Below are positions 22,270-33,454 of a stretch of 64,000 bases of DNA, piece after piece. Both the position numbers and the translations under genes were made by a program. The DNA is from Hyposmocoma kahamanoa (taxonomy: Eukaryota; Arthropoda; Insecta; Lepidoptera; Cosmopterigidae). Numbering within the stretch: position 1 is the stretch's first letter; the number at the start of each line of letters is the position of its first letter. The notes under the pieces were generated by a model, which did not search any database, was not told the DNA's origin, and was given only the letters and a program-made list of their open reading frames with translations. The stretch lies in contig NW_020654289.1 of NCBI RefSeq assembly GCF_003589595.1, positions 6,513,692 through 6,577,691 on the forward strand, given 5' to 3'.

Positions 22270-23140
22270 TTTATATGATCTGGTCTCAATTTATTTTAAA
22301 GCTCTTTCTACCACTTACTCTATTCCCCTATTAAGTATTAGATTATCAATGTAGAAATTAAAAATAGATGTAACTCATCGCTCAAGTCATTTCATATATT
22401 TAGGAATTCGCAATAGTCATAGCAAATCTTTACTGGTAATTCATCTGGTTATTTATTTAAATCACCAACAAACAAGAACTCACTACATGTAAAAACAATA
22501 TTCCGACCTATTCGCGCATATTCGTGCCGACACGTGACGATTAGTGCCGTGAAAGTCAGTGTCAGCGAAATATGATATTGTTTAATATATTTCGCACAAA
22601 GCTATACGTATTTGTCAGCGACAGCAACGTTCAGTGAGGTCAGTATTGTTTGTTGTGTCCGTTACGAATTTCTAGTTAAGATTAATTTCACTGACTTTAC
22701 GGACGTCACATGTGACTGCGATATTCGGTACTCTTACAAGTGTTTAAAACTTTAAAAACAAATTCAACCAACTTCAAAAACCACAAAACGTCACAACAGT
22801 AAAAAGCGAAAAATAAAAACATCAAATTTATTCCAAACGACAACAATGCGCGAACTTAATACTTTTTCTTTATTTTTGTCTTATTTCGTTTTGTAGACAG
22901 TATTATTATTGAATCTATCTACTTTTATGGTTTATTTCTACAATTATAACGTGACAATTCTTGTCCAAACCTATTATCTATAATTTTAATAAAATATTAT
23001 TATCGATATCTGCTACAATTAAAAAAAATATTGATACTTAAATATTTAGTATCTCACGTTTATTTTTGGAGTCGGTGCTTTTTCAGTGGTATTCAGTAAA
23101 TAAATATACTCATTAAGGTACATCTTTGTTTTTCTTTCCT
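22270..23140. other. No gene; possible transcription-start-like sequence
   Basis: 22500-22720 is less AT-rich and contains TCAGT-type insect initiator motifs (GTCAGTGTCAGCG, GTTCAGTGAGGTCAGTATTG), followed by an A-rich, ATG-poor stretch to 22850 that looks like a 5' UTR. No exon could be defined. Confidence 0.25.
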
Positions 23141-23144
23141 TGAC

Positions 23145-23290
23145 TGGTTGACGGTTTGCACTGTGGGCGCTTGGTAATACTAATGTCTCGGGTTTGATTC
23201 CCCGGTAGGACCAATTTGGAAATGAAATTTTTAATCGGTGCCAGTTTTGTTTTACCTCCCTTAATACACAATGTATGTACTATTTCATAC
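23145..23290 (+). repeat. SINE family C copy, 3'-truncated
   Basis: Head GACGGTTTGCACTGTGGGCG, B-box GGGTTTGATTCCCCGG, body ACCAATTTGGAAATGAAATT; the last third is lost. Confidence 0.72.
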
Positions 23291-23294
23291 GTGG

Positions 23295-24280
23295 CGGCCG
23301 TTTTGAAAAAAAATATATCCGAACGTCAAAGTATGCAACGCCTTTATTTAACTTAACATGATTGACAAAATATCGAATTTTATCGAAAAATTTGATATTT
23401 CGCAAGAAAGCTGACATAATTTACTAGGTTAATACATATTAATACACCGCAACATTATAGTACTTACATGTGCACGTATCTAATCCCAAAATCAAGATTA
23501 ACACTAAACCCATAAAAGGCATAGGCCAATAGGCCGACCTAGGGCAATAAAGACTCAATCTTATGCCTCGGCGGGCTAATTGACTGGCTATCTTTATGGT
23601 CTTGTGGGAAGGTGTGACTTCGTATTACAAATGCCTAATCAGAACACAAGAATTAAGCTCGAACACACATTAAAGTCATATAGTAAATAAAATGTCATTT
23701 TGCGCACTGCGCTCCAAAACACAAATCGTTGCCGTGTTGGTAAAAAACCGCTAGCATGAAATAAACTGTGGGCAAAGACCACCACAGAGTGGATTTCACC
23801 CTATGCGGGTTGGTGACGTGGAAGACCTACAAGGAGAAGCGTGACGAGCCAGATACTCTTGTGAGATTTAGACCTGTAGCCTGCTATAGCGGCGTTAAAT
23901 AAAGGCGAAGAAGAGAAGGGTGGCTTTTGCCTCGCAGTGCGACTGAAGAACGAATGAACGAATTAAATTGCCGTTGTCAAGGGCAGTGTAATAAATAGCA
24001 GTGTCCTCCCTTAGCGGATATAACAAATTCCTATTGGTTGTTTAAGCACAGGCTATTATCATCTCCACTTTAGAATACATGGCCTTAAGACCGATTCATA
24101 CGAGTTAAGGAAACAATGATGAGAGTGCATTGCTTGGTGTTTACAACAACTTCAAAGATAAATCATTCACGAATGAATAAAGACGTGTAATATTCATTAA
24201 AAAAAAGTACAATAACAACATAGAAGAACAATGTAATTATATTAGAATAAGCTAATGTACAACCGGCATTTTTTGTTTAA
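23295..24280. other. No recognised gene
   Basis: 23770-24000 has moderate GC (TATGCGGGTTGGTGACGTGG, AAGCGTGACGAGCC) and may be an old element fragment, but no frame or family could be assigned. Confidence 0.35.
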
Positions 24281-24284
24281 CTCT

Positions 24285-24400
24285 TTATTTATTTAGGACT
24301 TTGATCATTACTGAATATGTCAGCCCCATTATGAAAACGATACACGAAATCCAAGCAGATAAAAGTAACAATTACGTCAGCTGTCGTACGGTAATCCTAA
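24285..24400 (+). repeat. Family L dispersed repeat
   Basis: TTAGGACTTTGATCATTACT and a following ATCCAAGCAGATA block recur at 57688-57785 (TAGGGTCTTTGATCATTACT ... ATCCAAACAGATA), same strand. Nature unknown. Confidence 0.55.
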
Positions 24401-24479
24401 AATAGAAAATAGGAGGAACAGTGTGCAACCAAATAATGTTTTCTAACAATATGTATTTTTTTTAATACACAGATTAATA

Positions 24480-24575
24480 GTTCCATTTCCTACAAGTCTT
24501 TTTTCTCTTTTTTCTGTGTGGTGGTAGTCAAATAAATGTATTTTCTCTCTTTCTTTCTTTCTATCGAATAGACGA
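24480..24575 (+). mobile_element. Probable LINE 3' end with (TTTC)n tail
   Basis: TGTGTGGTGGTAGTCAAATA, AATGTATTTTCTC, then TTTC repeats. The AATAAATG plus simple-repeat end mirrors the LINE ends at 17711 and 34285. Confidence 0.4.
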
Positions 24576-24939
24576 TGACAGGAATCGATACATACGAGGA
24601 CATAATCGCGCAATAATTACTTTTTCTATAACATGCTCGGAAATGTTTACATTATCTTAAAGAAACTAACACGGGAAGTATATCACTTAGGGACAGTGCG
24701 ACTTCTTCCGCTGCTCTAAACTTTGAAATCTATCTACTTACAATGAACTATAAACAAGCAAAAGAAAAATCCTAAAGCCAACTGCCAAGTAATTGCGAGA
24801 ATTAAAAATACCTACCTGTATCTCTTGCTATAAAAAAAAGGAAAAAGGCGGTAAAATAAACTAAAGTGCTTGTATTCTTCTGTTTTTTCGTCTGTTTTGT
24901 TTTAAGTTTAAGTTAGGCGCTATTTATAAAAATGAATCT

Positions 24940-25150
24940 TCATGCGTGAACAGCCACCCGTCGAGGTGGATGATTTTCTTCAAAATGAAATGGGACCACT
25001 ATGGAAGTACCCCCTTTCCAACAAAACAAGAATCATGAAAATCGGTTCCCAAATACCGGAGTTGTCACGTAACATACATACAAAAAAAAAAGAACATACA
25101 GTCGAATTGATAACCTCCTCCTTTTTTGAAGTCGGTTAAAAATACAGTAA
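24940..25150 (+). repeat. Family E copy
   Basis: CCCTTTCCAACAAAACAAG, ACGTAACATACATACAAAAA and the end CTCCTCCTTTTTTGAAGTCG followed by GTTAAAAATAC. Shares this order and 3' end with copies at 31000, 43905 and 62745 (minus). Open frames crossing it are not conserved. Confidence 0.75.
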
Positions 25151-25329
25151 TGGATACACATTTAACCATATTTTCAGAAGTTCAGCAGACTTTTATTAAT
25201 GTGCCTGGAAAAACAATAATATTTTCTTTTAGCAATTGTCCTAACATATCAAATATTTGTTTTAATATGTATTAATTATTTTTCTTTTTTAATTTTTCTA
25301 TTATACAACTTTATCTCTTTAGTCTTTTA

Positions 25330-25765
25330 TTATTTCCTCCCATTGTTTGAGAAAAGCACTTTACATGCCTCGGCGGGAACGGCGATCGCTTGACTCGTAA
25401 TAATATAATAACTCATTCTCGTCCAGCAATCCCTTACTTCCCGGCCTATGCAATAATGTACTATTAACCAACCCTGACCTGTGCACAGTGGAAAAGACGC
25501 GGCCCATGCACGGCACGGGTGCAACGTGAGTCATCATTAAAACAGAAGCGAGTGTTTTGCAGATAAACACGACATGACAAATTGTTGGCGTAGAACAATT
25601 GAGACCATATCTACGATACTTTATCAATACCCAACACCCGGGGAAATGTATCCATTGTGAAACCAATTGAAACGTTTATTTCATAATGTCATATTGCTAT
25701 CACTATACATTAGTTTAACTCATACATTACTTACTAATGATAGTATTATTGTAAATTTCCATATA
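25330..25765. other. No assignable gene
   Basis: 25360-25530 is GC-richer (GCCTCGGCGGGAACGGCGAT, GACGCGGCCCATGCACGGCA) and may be part of an old element. No motif recognised. Confidence 0.35.
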
Positions 25766-26388
25766 CAGGGTGACCTACAGCTATGGCACACAGAGGGAAA
25801 GTACTTTAAATATTATAGTAACAGTGGAGTTCCTTGTGAAAGAGTTCGCCCATGGAAGTATTATCACCTTACCTATTTCTGCCGCCTAGCAGTAATGTGA
25901 CTAATACTGCGTTTCGGTTTCGAAGGGTGGTGGTGAAATTACACGCACATGAGACTTTCAATTATGTCGTCGGGTGGCGGGCGCAGTGGAAGTGCCATAC
26001 AGATCTTTGCGATTTAAAGTTCAGAACGGCACTGGAACTGATATAAACAGGCGTGTCGCGTGGCGCACGGCTTATTCATCCCATGACTTGGTATCATAAA
26101 AACCATGGAGTAATTTTTTTTTTACGTAAGTTTCAAGTTTGATTCTTTTGTAATAAATTGCATAATTGAACGGCGTTACTTTAATTTAAGGTACTGTTAC
26201 TTTAAGGAAATTAATCCATATATTGACCTTTTTGAATACAGGACAATTTGTTTCACCTTTGGTCGGTTCGATGCACATGTGAGGTAAGCAACTTTAAAAA
26301 AATATTTTAATGAATTGTTTCTTACTTTAAAAAATCTACAATATTTAAAGTACTTTCCCTCCGAGTCACATAGCCATGGGACACTCTG
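25766..26388. mobile_element. TA-flanked inverted-repeat element interrupted by family A
   Basis: Left end CAGGGTGACCTACAGCTATG and right end (reverse complement) CAGAGTGTCCCATGGCTATG are followed on both sides by the same GAGGGAAAGTACTTTAAATA block, giving about 55 bp inverted ends. Both ends are flanked by TA (25764-25765 and 26389-26390), the duplication expected of Tc1/mariner-type transposition. The interior holds a complete family A copy, so the original MITE was about 340 bp. No transposase. Confidence 0.8.
25820..26102 (+). repeat. Family A copy nested in the TA-flanked element
   Basis: AACAGTGGAGTTCCTTGTGA at the 5' end, TTACCTATTTCTGCCGCC, GATCTTTGCGATTTAAAGTT, ending TTGGTATCATAAAAACC. 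It starts just inside the left inverted end of the host element. Confidence 0.88.
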
Positions 26389-26679
26389 TATAAGGTATTG
26401 AGACAGATTTGTGTAAATAATACTAAATACGGAATATTATTACTTGTATATGTATATTTTAAATAAAGTCAAGTTTTGCATTGAAATGTACGAAACATTA
26501 CTGGAATGAAAACTCAATGCAAGCTATGGTAACCAAGTGGGAGAGCAATTGCTTCTCTATACTCATGACTATAAAGTTATATTTGTGACTGTTTAGTAGC
26601 AATACCTCTCGGAACGGAACCTGCATATCTAAGGTTATAATTTATAATGGAATTACGAGCAATTATTATTATTATTTTT

Positions 26680-26752
26680 TATAACATCAATTGATGAAAC
26701 GAACAGAACAGATCGTGTGCCTGGTGGTAAGTGAGACGCCTATTCATACTGT
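26680..26752 (-). repeat. Family A 3' fragment
   Basis: ATAACATCAATTGATGAAAC, then TGTGCCTGGTGGTAAGTGAG and ACGCCTATTCATA: only the last ~70 bp, strongly 5'-truncated. Confidence 0.75.
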
Positions 26753-27359
26753 TCTATTTACGTTTATTCAGTCAGTTCGCAGAAATTACGACAGAAATTA
26801 CGACTTTTTAAGAGGTTTCTATGAACAAAATTAGTCGACAACTTTTCGTGCTCAAGAATCTATACTACCTCAGCTGGTATTAAAATTTTTCCCGTATTAA
26901 TACAGTTCATTGTACTTGGGTCGAGCAGCAGGGACATTGGTTTTATATCAGATTTTTTTTTTACGAACGATATTAAGGCGATTTGAAAAATGTGTAGAAA
27001 GTACAACACGTGTTTTTTTAGTGTTATTATAAAAAAATCATTGGTTTAAGTAAAGTACCTATTGAATGCAGCGGTTTTCTTGTAAAATTTCGAGGTAAGT
27101 TTGTGTTTTTTTTTCTATCGTGTAAACTTTTAGGAATCGTGTTTTCACATACAGCAAATAATGCATGTATATCCTTAATTTTACTATATATTTTTTCCAA
27201 AGTGGTTCAATACTTACACTGTTATGCTGAATCAACCAAAACCATTTGAGGTATAGACTCTTAAATAAGAAAATTATACAATTTCACATATACATAATTT
27301 GTTTCATGTAGTTAGTATTACTTTGTATGACTTTCATGTAAGATCACACATAGTTTTCT

Positions 27360-27895
27360 TTTATAATATTAAGTGACAGGACGAACAAGTCGTGTATCTG
27401 GTGGTAAGGGTTACCTATCAGTTGTCCGAAATGACATTTTCCAGAAATAACGTTTGGTCGAAATTTCATAACCTCGAAAGTAATTTTGAGAGGAAAATGT
27501 TTTTTCTTTTAAACCTAACTTAACATAACCTAACCGAACCTAATCGTGTCTTTGCGATAAACATTCATATACATATCCTGAAAGAACAACTGTTTCGTTA
27601 CAATTCGGTTTTCGGTGTAATGAAAATTCGAACAAATGTTATTTCGGACATAAAAATGTTCAAATTTATGATAGGTTGCCGGTGATAAGCTATGTGACTG
27701 TCCAAAACAGTAGCAGCGTCACTCGGAGCTTTAAATCGCAAATATCTAAAGGGCATTGCTACTGCGCCTATCACTCTGAGACACAAGTTGACAAGCCCCA
27801 TGTGCCTGTAATTTTACCAGCACCCTTACCTACGGCAGAAATGGGTAGGGTGGCAGTACTTCCCTGGACGATCTCTTCCACAAAGAGCTCTACTT
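27360..27895 (-). repeat. Family A copy split by a 272 bp insertion
   Basis: The 3' part (27360-27408, ending CTGGTGGTAAG) and the rest (27681-27895, from GGTGATAAGC through ACCCTTACCTACGGCAGAA) join into one family A unit when 27409-27680 is removed. Confidence 0.88.
27409..27680. mobile_element. MITE inserted in family A, 9 bp duplication
   Basis: Flanked by GGTGGTAAG (27400-27408) and GGTGATAAG (27681-27689), a 9 bp duplication with one mismatch. Ends are GGTTACCTATCA and, inverted, GGCAACCTATCA; a second inverted pair lies just inside (GTCCGAAATGACATTT against GTCCGAAATAACATTT). The interior includes CCTAACTTAACATAACCTAA. No coding capacity. A 9 bp duplication with GG ends suggests a Mutator- or Merlin-like source, but that is a guess. 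Confidence 0.8.
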
Positions 27896-27899
27896 CTAC

Positions 27900-28380
27900 G
27901 AAATATATTAGGTTTTTTATACCAGATTAAAATTCACCCTTTTTTAGCGTTCCTATACATGTGTCCGTGAGTATATGTTATTGTTGACCTTAATAATCTT
28001 ATTAATTTAACCTTGTGGCCTTTGGAAGATGATGTAAGTGAAACGGGGTGTGGCTAAGCATAAACCTGAGACACATAATGAAACATTTGTACGCAAATCC
28101 ATAATTTATTTGTCAAACAGCTTAAGCCTAGCAGTAGTAACAGTCATACACGACCATGTAAATTGCTCATAAAATCATACATGGTATTTATATCTTTTAA
28201 TTGCACGGAAAAGTATTTAAATGAACAAATTTATGTATTTTTTTAATTGAATTTATATATTTCTATTCTTTTTTGTATATGTAGTAGAATGCTTTTTATA
28301 CTATATATAAAGTAGTGTATAAGTGCGGTGGGTGAGGTGCTTTCAATTAGTATTAGCATACTGCGGTGTCTACAGCGACG
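27900..28380. other. No gene seen
   Basis: AT-rich, no recognised repeat. Confidence 0.45.
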
Positions 28381-28389
28381 AACAATTTT

Positions 28390-28640
28390 CACTTGTAGTT
28401 CTATGTTTTAGTCAAGGTGAAGCCTGAAAACCAGCAAATTGCTGAGGCTGTTACCTTTTCTTCAACACAGCCATTTATTTCAAGCCACTATTTTAATTTT
28501 TTTTATGTATCGTTGTAGTGTTGAAGAACACAGTCTTTTTTTAATGCCTTGTTTGTTTTTATTTATTTTCCTTAATTTTGATTTCTTTTTTCTCTTTTAA
28601 TCCGTTTACATACTTATCTTTCTATCTATCTAATGATGAT
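28390..28640 (+). mobile_element. Possible LINE 3' UTR
   Basis: GCCTGAAAACCAGCAAATTG and a long T-rich stretch resemble the 3' UTR at 17440-17700. Ends near a CTATCTATCTAATG stretch. Weak. Confidence 0.35.
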
Positions 28641-28849
28641 AAAACATAATGTGTATTCTATTAGGTTCTTTTAAGCAGTCAGTGAAAAAAGCAATATAGA
28701 GCATACCCTTGGTATAATAAAACCACAAATAAAAATAAAATCGTATTTATTTGACGTGCAAAATACATTATAAAAAACAAACAATTATAAAATATTAAAT
28801 AATTCCTTCATAAATACAAAAAAAGAAAAATAGAAAAAATTGTAAAATA

Positions 28850-29412
28850 TAATAATAAATTGAACTTAATAAAAATTCATTCAATGAAATAATTTGTAGA
28901 ACTTAATGTAGCGTAAATTCATTGACTTACAAATAAATGGACGACGGGTCTAATACAAAAACCACGAAAAAAATGTCCCAAGTCAACCTTTTCGAAATTT
29001 AAATTGTAATGTTATCGCAGTATTGCGCTGTCAGTCGAACAAATGAAGACTAAAGCGGAGTTTGGCGCTCTGTATACGATTTTAGCGCCTTACAAGTGCG
29101 GACACTTTTTAGCGCGGACCCGACGTCCATATAATTGTAAGTCAATGCGTAAATTGGAATGTTTCTTTGTAAAATTAAAAATAAGCTAGTTCATTAATAA
29201 CTATTGTAACTATAATGAAAAAATAGGGTGGTTTGCATCGATATTAGACATAACTGGTTGAAGACTGTACCACCTCAGTCAACCGTGACCATGGGACCTA
29301 TAAGGGCCCGAAACGTCGGTTAGTTTGAAAAAACAAATATACGCGATTTAAATCCGGAAAAATAGTTTCATTTCCTATGTGTAACAATCGCGAAAACCTA
29401 AGAACTCGATAT
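28850..29412 (+). repeat. Family D copy, long, interrupted by an hAT MITE
   Basis: AATAATTTGTAGAACTTAAT before the MITE and TAAATTGGAATGTTTCTTTG after it are contiguous in the reverse copy at 32740-32800. Then come AAACCACC-type sequence, CCACCTCAGTCAACCGTGAC, GGGCCCGAAACGTCGGTTAG, ACAAATATACGCGATTTAAA, and the terminal TGTAACAATCGCGAAAACCT plus AAGAACTCG. The 5' limit is not defined. Confidence 0.75.
28920..29147. mobile_element. hAT-type MITE, copy 1 (228 bp, 8 bp duplication)
   Basis: Ends CATTGACTTACAA and (inverted) CATTGACTTACAA, extending about 35 bp with a few differences (TGGACGACGGGTC against TGGACGTCGGGTC). Flanked by CGTAAATT on both sides (28912-28919 and 29148-29155). An 8 bp duplication with CANNG-type tips is diagnostic of hAT transposition. 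No transposase gene. Confidence 0.92.
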
Positions 29413-29419
29413 AATAATA

Positions 29420-30120
29420 CAAATAGAAAAAAAAATTAAAACAAAGCAAAAAAAAGCATCTCAAAAAGGTCCATGACTCAGCATTTGAGGATTTATGCTA
29501 ATTACATAGCTGTCGCTGATATTCTGCCTATCATAGAAATAAAACACCAGAATTTAAAAAAAAAATACTAACACCATCAGTCACTACTATACACTAGACA
29601 TGTCTATCAAATCATACGTCAAAGTTATTTTATCCTATGAAGGTCATAATGTAGTATGTACTTCGTCATGAACCAAATTATGTATATAGGAAATGTTATT
29701 AACTATAATAAAAAAATTTCGTTCCTAGCATTTTTATACCGCTCTCCTCAAAAGCTGAACTTTGCAGATGCGACATAATTACACAATGTGTGCGTATTTT
29801 CGAGTTTCAAATTTAAATTCAAACTCATGACCGTTTAATACTTGAACTGTAAATTTATTTTCAATTTCAAGATTCGACATTTTTATTAGTGACAGAAGAG
29901 ATCAGAATTGATAGTTTTCAGGCAGTTGTTTGCAAGAGAGTGGTATCCCTGTTGGCCACAGTGAGACGCAGCACCATTCTTAAGGTAATAGCAGAGAGGA
30001 TGGACAGCCCAATCCTTAAGTATTGGATGTCCATCCTTGTTCATGAAAATTAACACTGTGCTTTCTACTAACATAGTTGTAAGTACCTTCTAACACCATA
30101 TAGACACGTGTACCTACTGT
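29420..30120. other. No gene seen
   Basis: AT-rich with poly(A)-like stretches; nothing recognised. Confidence 0.45.
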
Positions 30121-30126
30121 CTGATT

Positions 30127-30339
30127 TTTTTTATAATAACGCACGCACTAAACATAGCCCCGCACGGCGCACTAGGAAAACCCTTTGTCGAGGGCGTCAT
30201 GGACACACACATAGACAACCACAAATTACACCCAAACTCACGAGAGAAATAAATGTAGGCCATAGAAATATTTCTCCCGGCCGATCCTGGGACCTCTGTG
30301 TGGCAGTCTGGCATGGTAACCGTTCTGCCACAGAGGCAA
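30127..30339 (-). repeat. SINE family B copy, minus strand
   Basis: TTTTTTTATAATAACGCACG (tail side), CCGCACGGCGCACTAGGAAA, ACAACCACAAATTACACCCA, AATATTTCTCCCGGCC and the head GGTAACCGTTCTGCCACAGA. Full length. Confidence 0.9.
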
Positions 30340-30995
30340 TTAAATTAAATTAAAATGTTTCATTTCATTTCAATTAATTCAAGATTAACTCATTAAAAAA
30401 TTGAACAAACAGAACACGCATATTGAATCTGAAGAACATGCATTGCTGCTTTTGATTCCCGGACTATTTCAACTGCAAGCATGACCTGTATATACATGCA
30501 GTCCATCGGTTAACAGCCTAACTGCATAAAGACATCTCACATCAGGGAGTTTATTCGCGTTCACTTTCCGACATCAGTCCAACTGTCAAATAGTAATAGT
30601 CGACCAAATTAAAAGAGAAGAAGAAACAGAGAAGCTTCAAAAGAAAGAAGCTTCATACTCGATATTAACGTCTAATTTCGTCGAGTATTACTTATTTGAC
30701 AGCAATTGTTTCGGATCCCCAGAACGGGGCTTCACACCACTAAGTCAAAACTCTCAGCTTCGATACCTAATAGTTCAAAACAAGGTACGGCCTCTTGATG
30801 TGAACATTGAATTAAGATTAATAATTGTCCATGATATCGTAACCTTGTATATAAAGCCACATGTGATCATACGTCAGAAGTGCTTTTATCACATGAATGT
30901 CATAATAGTCTCAGTACAGAGTACTAAAAAACCTGTCTCGAAGGTTTTAGGAATTAAATCTATTTGAAGAGTTTTATTGAAATCGATTACCGGAA
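30340..30995. other. No gene seen
   Basis: No recognised repeats or coding signal up to the family E copy. Confidence 0.4.
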
Positions 30996-30999
30996 AGTG

Positions 31000-31208
31000 C
31001 GCGAAAATGGATTTTGAGTTTGCCACCCTTAGGTGCGAAATATTTTCTTCAAATTTAAAAGGAACTACTATTGACGTACCCTCTTTCCAACAAAAAAGAA
31101 TCATCCAAATAAGCTTCACAAATGCGGAGTTATCGCGTAACATACATACAAAAAAAACAGAGAAGAATTGAGAACCTCCTCCTTTTTTGAAGTCGCTTAA
31201 AAATAATA
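31000..31208 (+). repeat. Family E copy
   Basis: TTGAGTTTGCCACCCTTAGG, CTCTTTCCAACAAAAAAG, TATCGCGTAACATACATACA, end CCTCCTTTTTTGAAGTCGCT followed by TAAAAATAATA. Confidence 0.75.
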
Positions 31209-31787
31209 AGTTAAAATTTTATAAATCTCCTATTTCAGCATAAAAAGTTATCGACAAATTTCGTTCTATTATAAGAAGCTTGGAAGAAGTCCTTTTGAAA
31301 AAACATAATTTTCCAGAAAAATGTTTTTTAGTTTGCGCAAAAAATGGAAATACTAAAACTAATAAAAAAAATTAAATAGAACTGGAACTGATACGTGCTT
31401 ACGCGACAGGAGTTGAAATTTAACTGAGTTGCTTTCTATCACGTTTTAATTACATCTAAAGAAGACTGCTGAATTGGAGAAAGTATAGGGCTGACTATAG
31501 TCATTTAGACAACATGGGATATAACAGTTCATAGAATCTTTAAACCTCTCTTCTGAAAATTTGTCACAGTCAAATAATCATTTATTCTATAGGTACAATT
31601 TTTACACTTTAAAACGTATTTTTTTAAGCTACTGCTCGTACACTGTGCTGACTTCCCTGAGAAGCTCTATGTATTGTTCTTTTCTATGCCATAGAATACA
31701 TTTTCGTCACGTTTTTTTGCAGATGTGACCTTTATTACACCGGTATGCTCCAGAAATAAAAATTACGATTGACCAATTACAGTAGAT

Positions 31788-32118
31788 AGAATAGTGTGGA
31801 TAGGCGTCTCGCTTACCACAGTGCGTGTGCTAGCCCACGACAGGGCTCGACTTGCGCGAGAGCGATATAGATTACTGTTCTCTATGCCAGTTATATTGCA
31901 CGTTAGGGCGCGAATTGCGACATAAAGCTCGAGATACTGCTATTCTCACAAGAGATCTCGCTCTTAATGTCGCTCTCGCGCAAGTCGCGTCCTTTCGTGC
32001 TAGCCCTGCAGAATGGCGGATGACGGTATCTCCCGCTTTATGTCGCTCTCGCGTAAGTCGCGCCCTGTCGTGCTAGCCGTACGACATGTTCGTCCTGCCA
32101 CTTCGCATTATAAAAAAT
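31788..32118 (+). repeat. Family A 3' part split by a GC-rich palindromic MITE
   Basis: Left: GGATAGGCGTCTCGCTTACC to about 31828. Right: GTACGACATGTTCGTCCTGC then CACTTCGCATTATAAAAAAT. Removing about 31829-32078 restores a 5'-truncated A unit. Confidence 0.8.
31829..32078. mobile_element. GC-rich palindromic MITE with a duplicated right end
   Basis: Left end GCTAGCCCACGACAGGGCTC, CGACTTGCGCGAGAGCGA. The right end is its inverse with a few changes (TCGCTCTCGCGTAAGTCGCG, CCCTGTCGTGCTAGCC). A second copy of the right end, TCGCTCTCGCGCAAGTCGCG then TCCTTTCGTGCTAGCC, lies inside at 31970-32005. Short inverted TCTCGCTC and GAGCGA motifs recur throughout. No coding potential: the frame at 31852-32076 is a by-product. 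Confidence 0.75.
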
Positions 32119-32534
32119 ACAAACAAAAATAACAATTGCTCTTTATCCCACATAATATCTAAAATATATAACCTGTACTAAGAAATCCACGTGTGACAAG
32201 TGCATTCACCTCGTTTGAAGTTTATTATTCTCTCACCTGCTATCTTAGATACCGACCGACTCATTAACGGGCGTATATCTCGTGAATTTTTTCAACTTTC
32301 ACCGAAAAACTAATTACGGAAACTACCGAAGTTCATAAAGTATGCTTTTTATTGACTTCGAACTTATAGTCGCCCACTGCAGCTGTGGTTACGTCATCGT
32401 TGATTCGAAAATAACTAGCTCTAATATAGGTAGGTCGTTGTCTTTAAAACAAATATTGGCTACTAGTATTTTTCGTGAAGATTTGTCGAGTATTGGAAAG
32501 AAATATTTGTAAAAAATCTCTCCGGAAAATAGGA

Positions 32535-32900
32535 CATGAAACTATTTTTACGGATTTAAATCGCGTATCTTTGTTTTTTCAAACAAACCAACATTTCCGG
32601 CCCTTTACAGGACCCATGATCACGGTTGACTGAGGTGGTACATTCATCAAGCATTTATGTCTAATATTAATGCAAACCATCCTGATTTTTCACTATAGTT
32701 ACAAAAGTTATTAATAAAATACTTTATTTCTTAATTTTACAAAGAAAACATTCCAATTTACGCCACATTATGTTTTACAAATTATTTTATTTTAATAATA
32801 TACATTTTTATTGAGTTAAATTCAGATTTCATTATTAAAATAAATGTATTATTACAAAAACAATTAAATGTCGTTAATATTTATTTTCAAACCAAAGAAA
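32535..32900 (-). repeat. Family D copy, reverse
   Basis: GGACATGAAACTATTTTTAC, GGATTTAAATCGCGTATC, CCGGCCCTTTACAGGACCC, ATCACGGTTGACTGAGGTGG, AATATTAATGCAAACCATCC and the AT-rich inner body to about 32900. It lacks the hAT MITE present in the 28850 copy, so it shows the empty-site arrangement. Confidence 0.78.
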
Positions 32901-33296
32901 TAGTTTGATCTTCCTGAAATATATAAGTTAAGAATTTAAAATGTACATTTATTACTTAATTTGCGATATGAAAATCACGTTTCTGTCAAGACTCAGACTA
33001 AGTAGACATAATATCTAAAATAAGTCCAGCAATGGACGTGTTTCTATTAAAATGGTAAGGATGATAATGCTTTGTATAAACATTTATAGCCATTTTATGA
33101 CAGATTTAAGACACATATAAAATTTAATGCGAACGTAAGATGTTTGTAAATCAAAATTAAGTGTTCCGCAAATCGTTCTTGGTGACTTATTATGTATAAA
33201 GGCAGAAACAGATTATAGGCATGTCGAATTTTCAAACAAATTGGCGCCATGTTAAAACATAAAAACCGCAAAAAGAAAGGAAAGTTGACTAGTTCA

Positions 33297-33402
33297 GCGA
33301 AAAATTCGTCCAGGGAAATACTGTCAGCTATTTCTGCTGCCAAGCAGTAATGCGAGCATTACTGCGTTCCAGTCTGAAAGGGTTAGCGCAATTGCACACT
33401 AA
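33297..33402 (+). repeat. Family A 5' fragment
   Basis: TTCGTCCAGGGAAATACTGT, CTATTTCTGCTGCCAAGCAG, AGCATTACTGCGTTCCAG; the 3' two thirds are absent, unusual for this family. Confidence 0.75.
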
Positions 33403-33454
33403 GTCCTATTCGAATCCCAGAAAATACGAATATCGCTTGTAGGTACACTTAGTT

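Noticed and set aside
31852..32076. 74-codon frame
   Set aside because: Falls wholly within a palindromic MITE; by-product of its GC-rich repeats.
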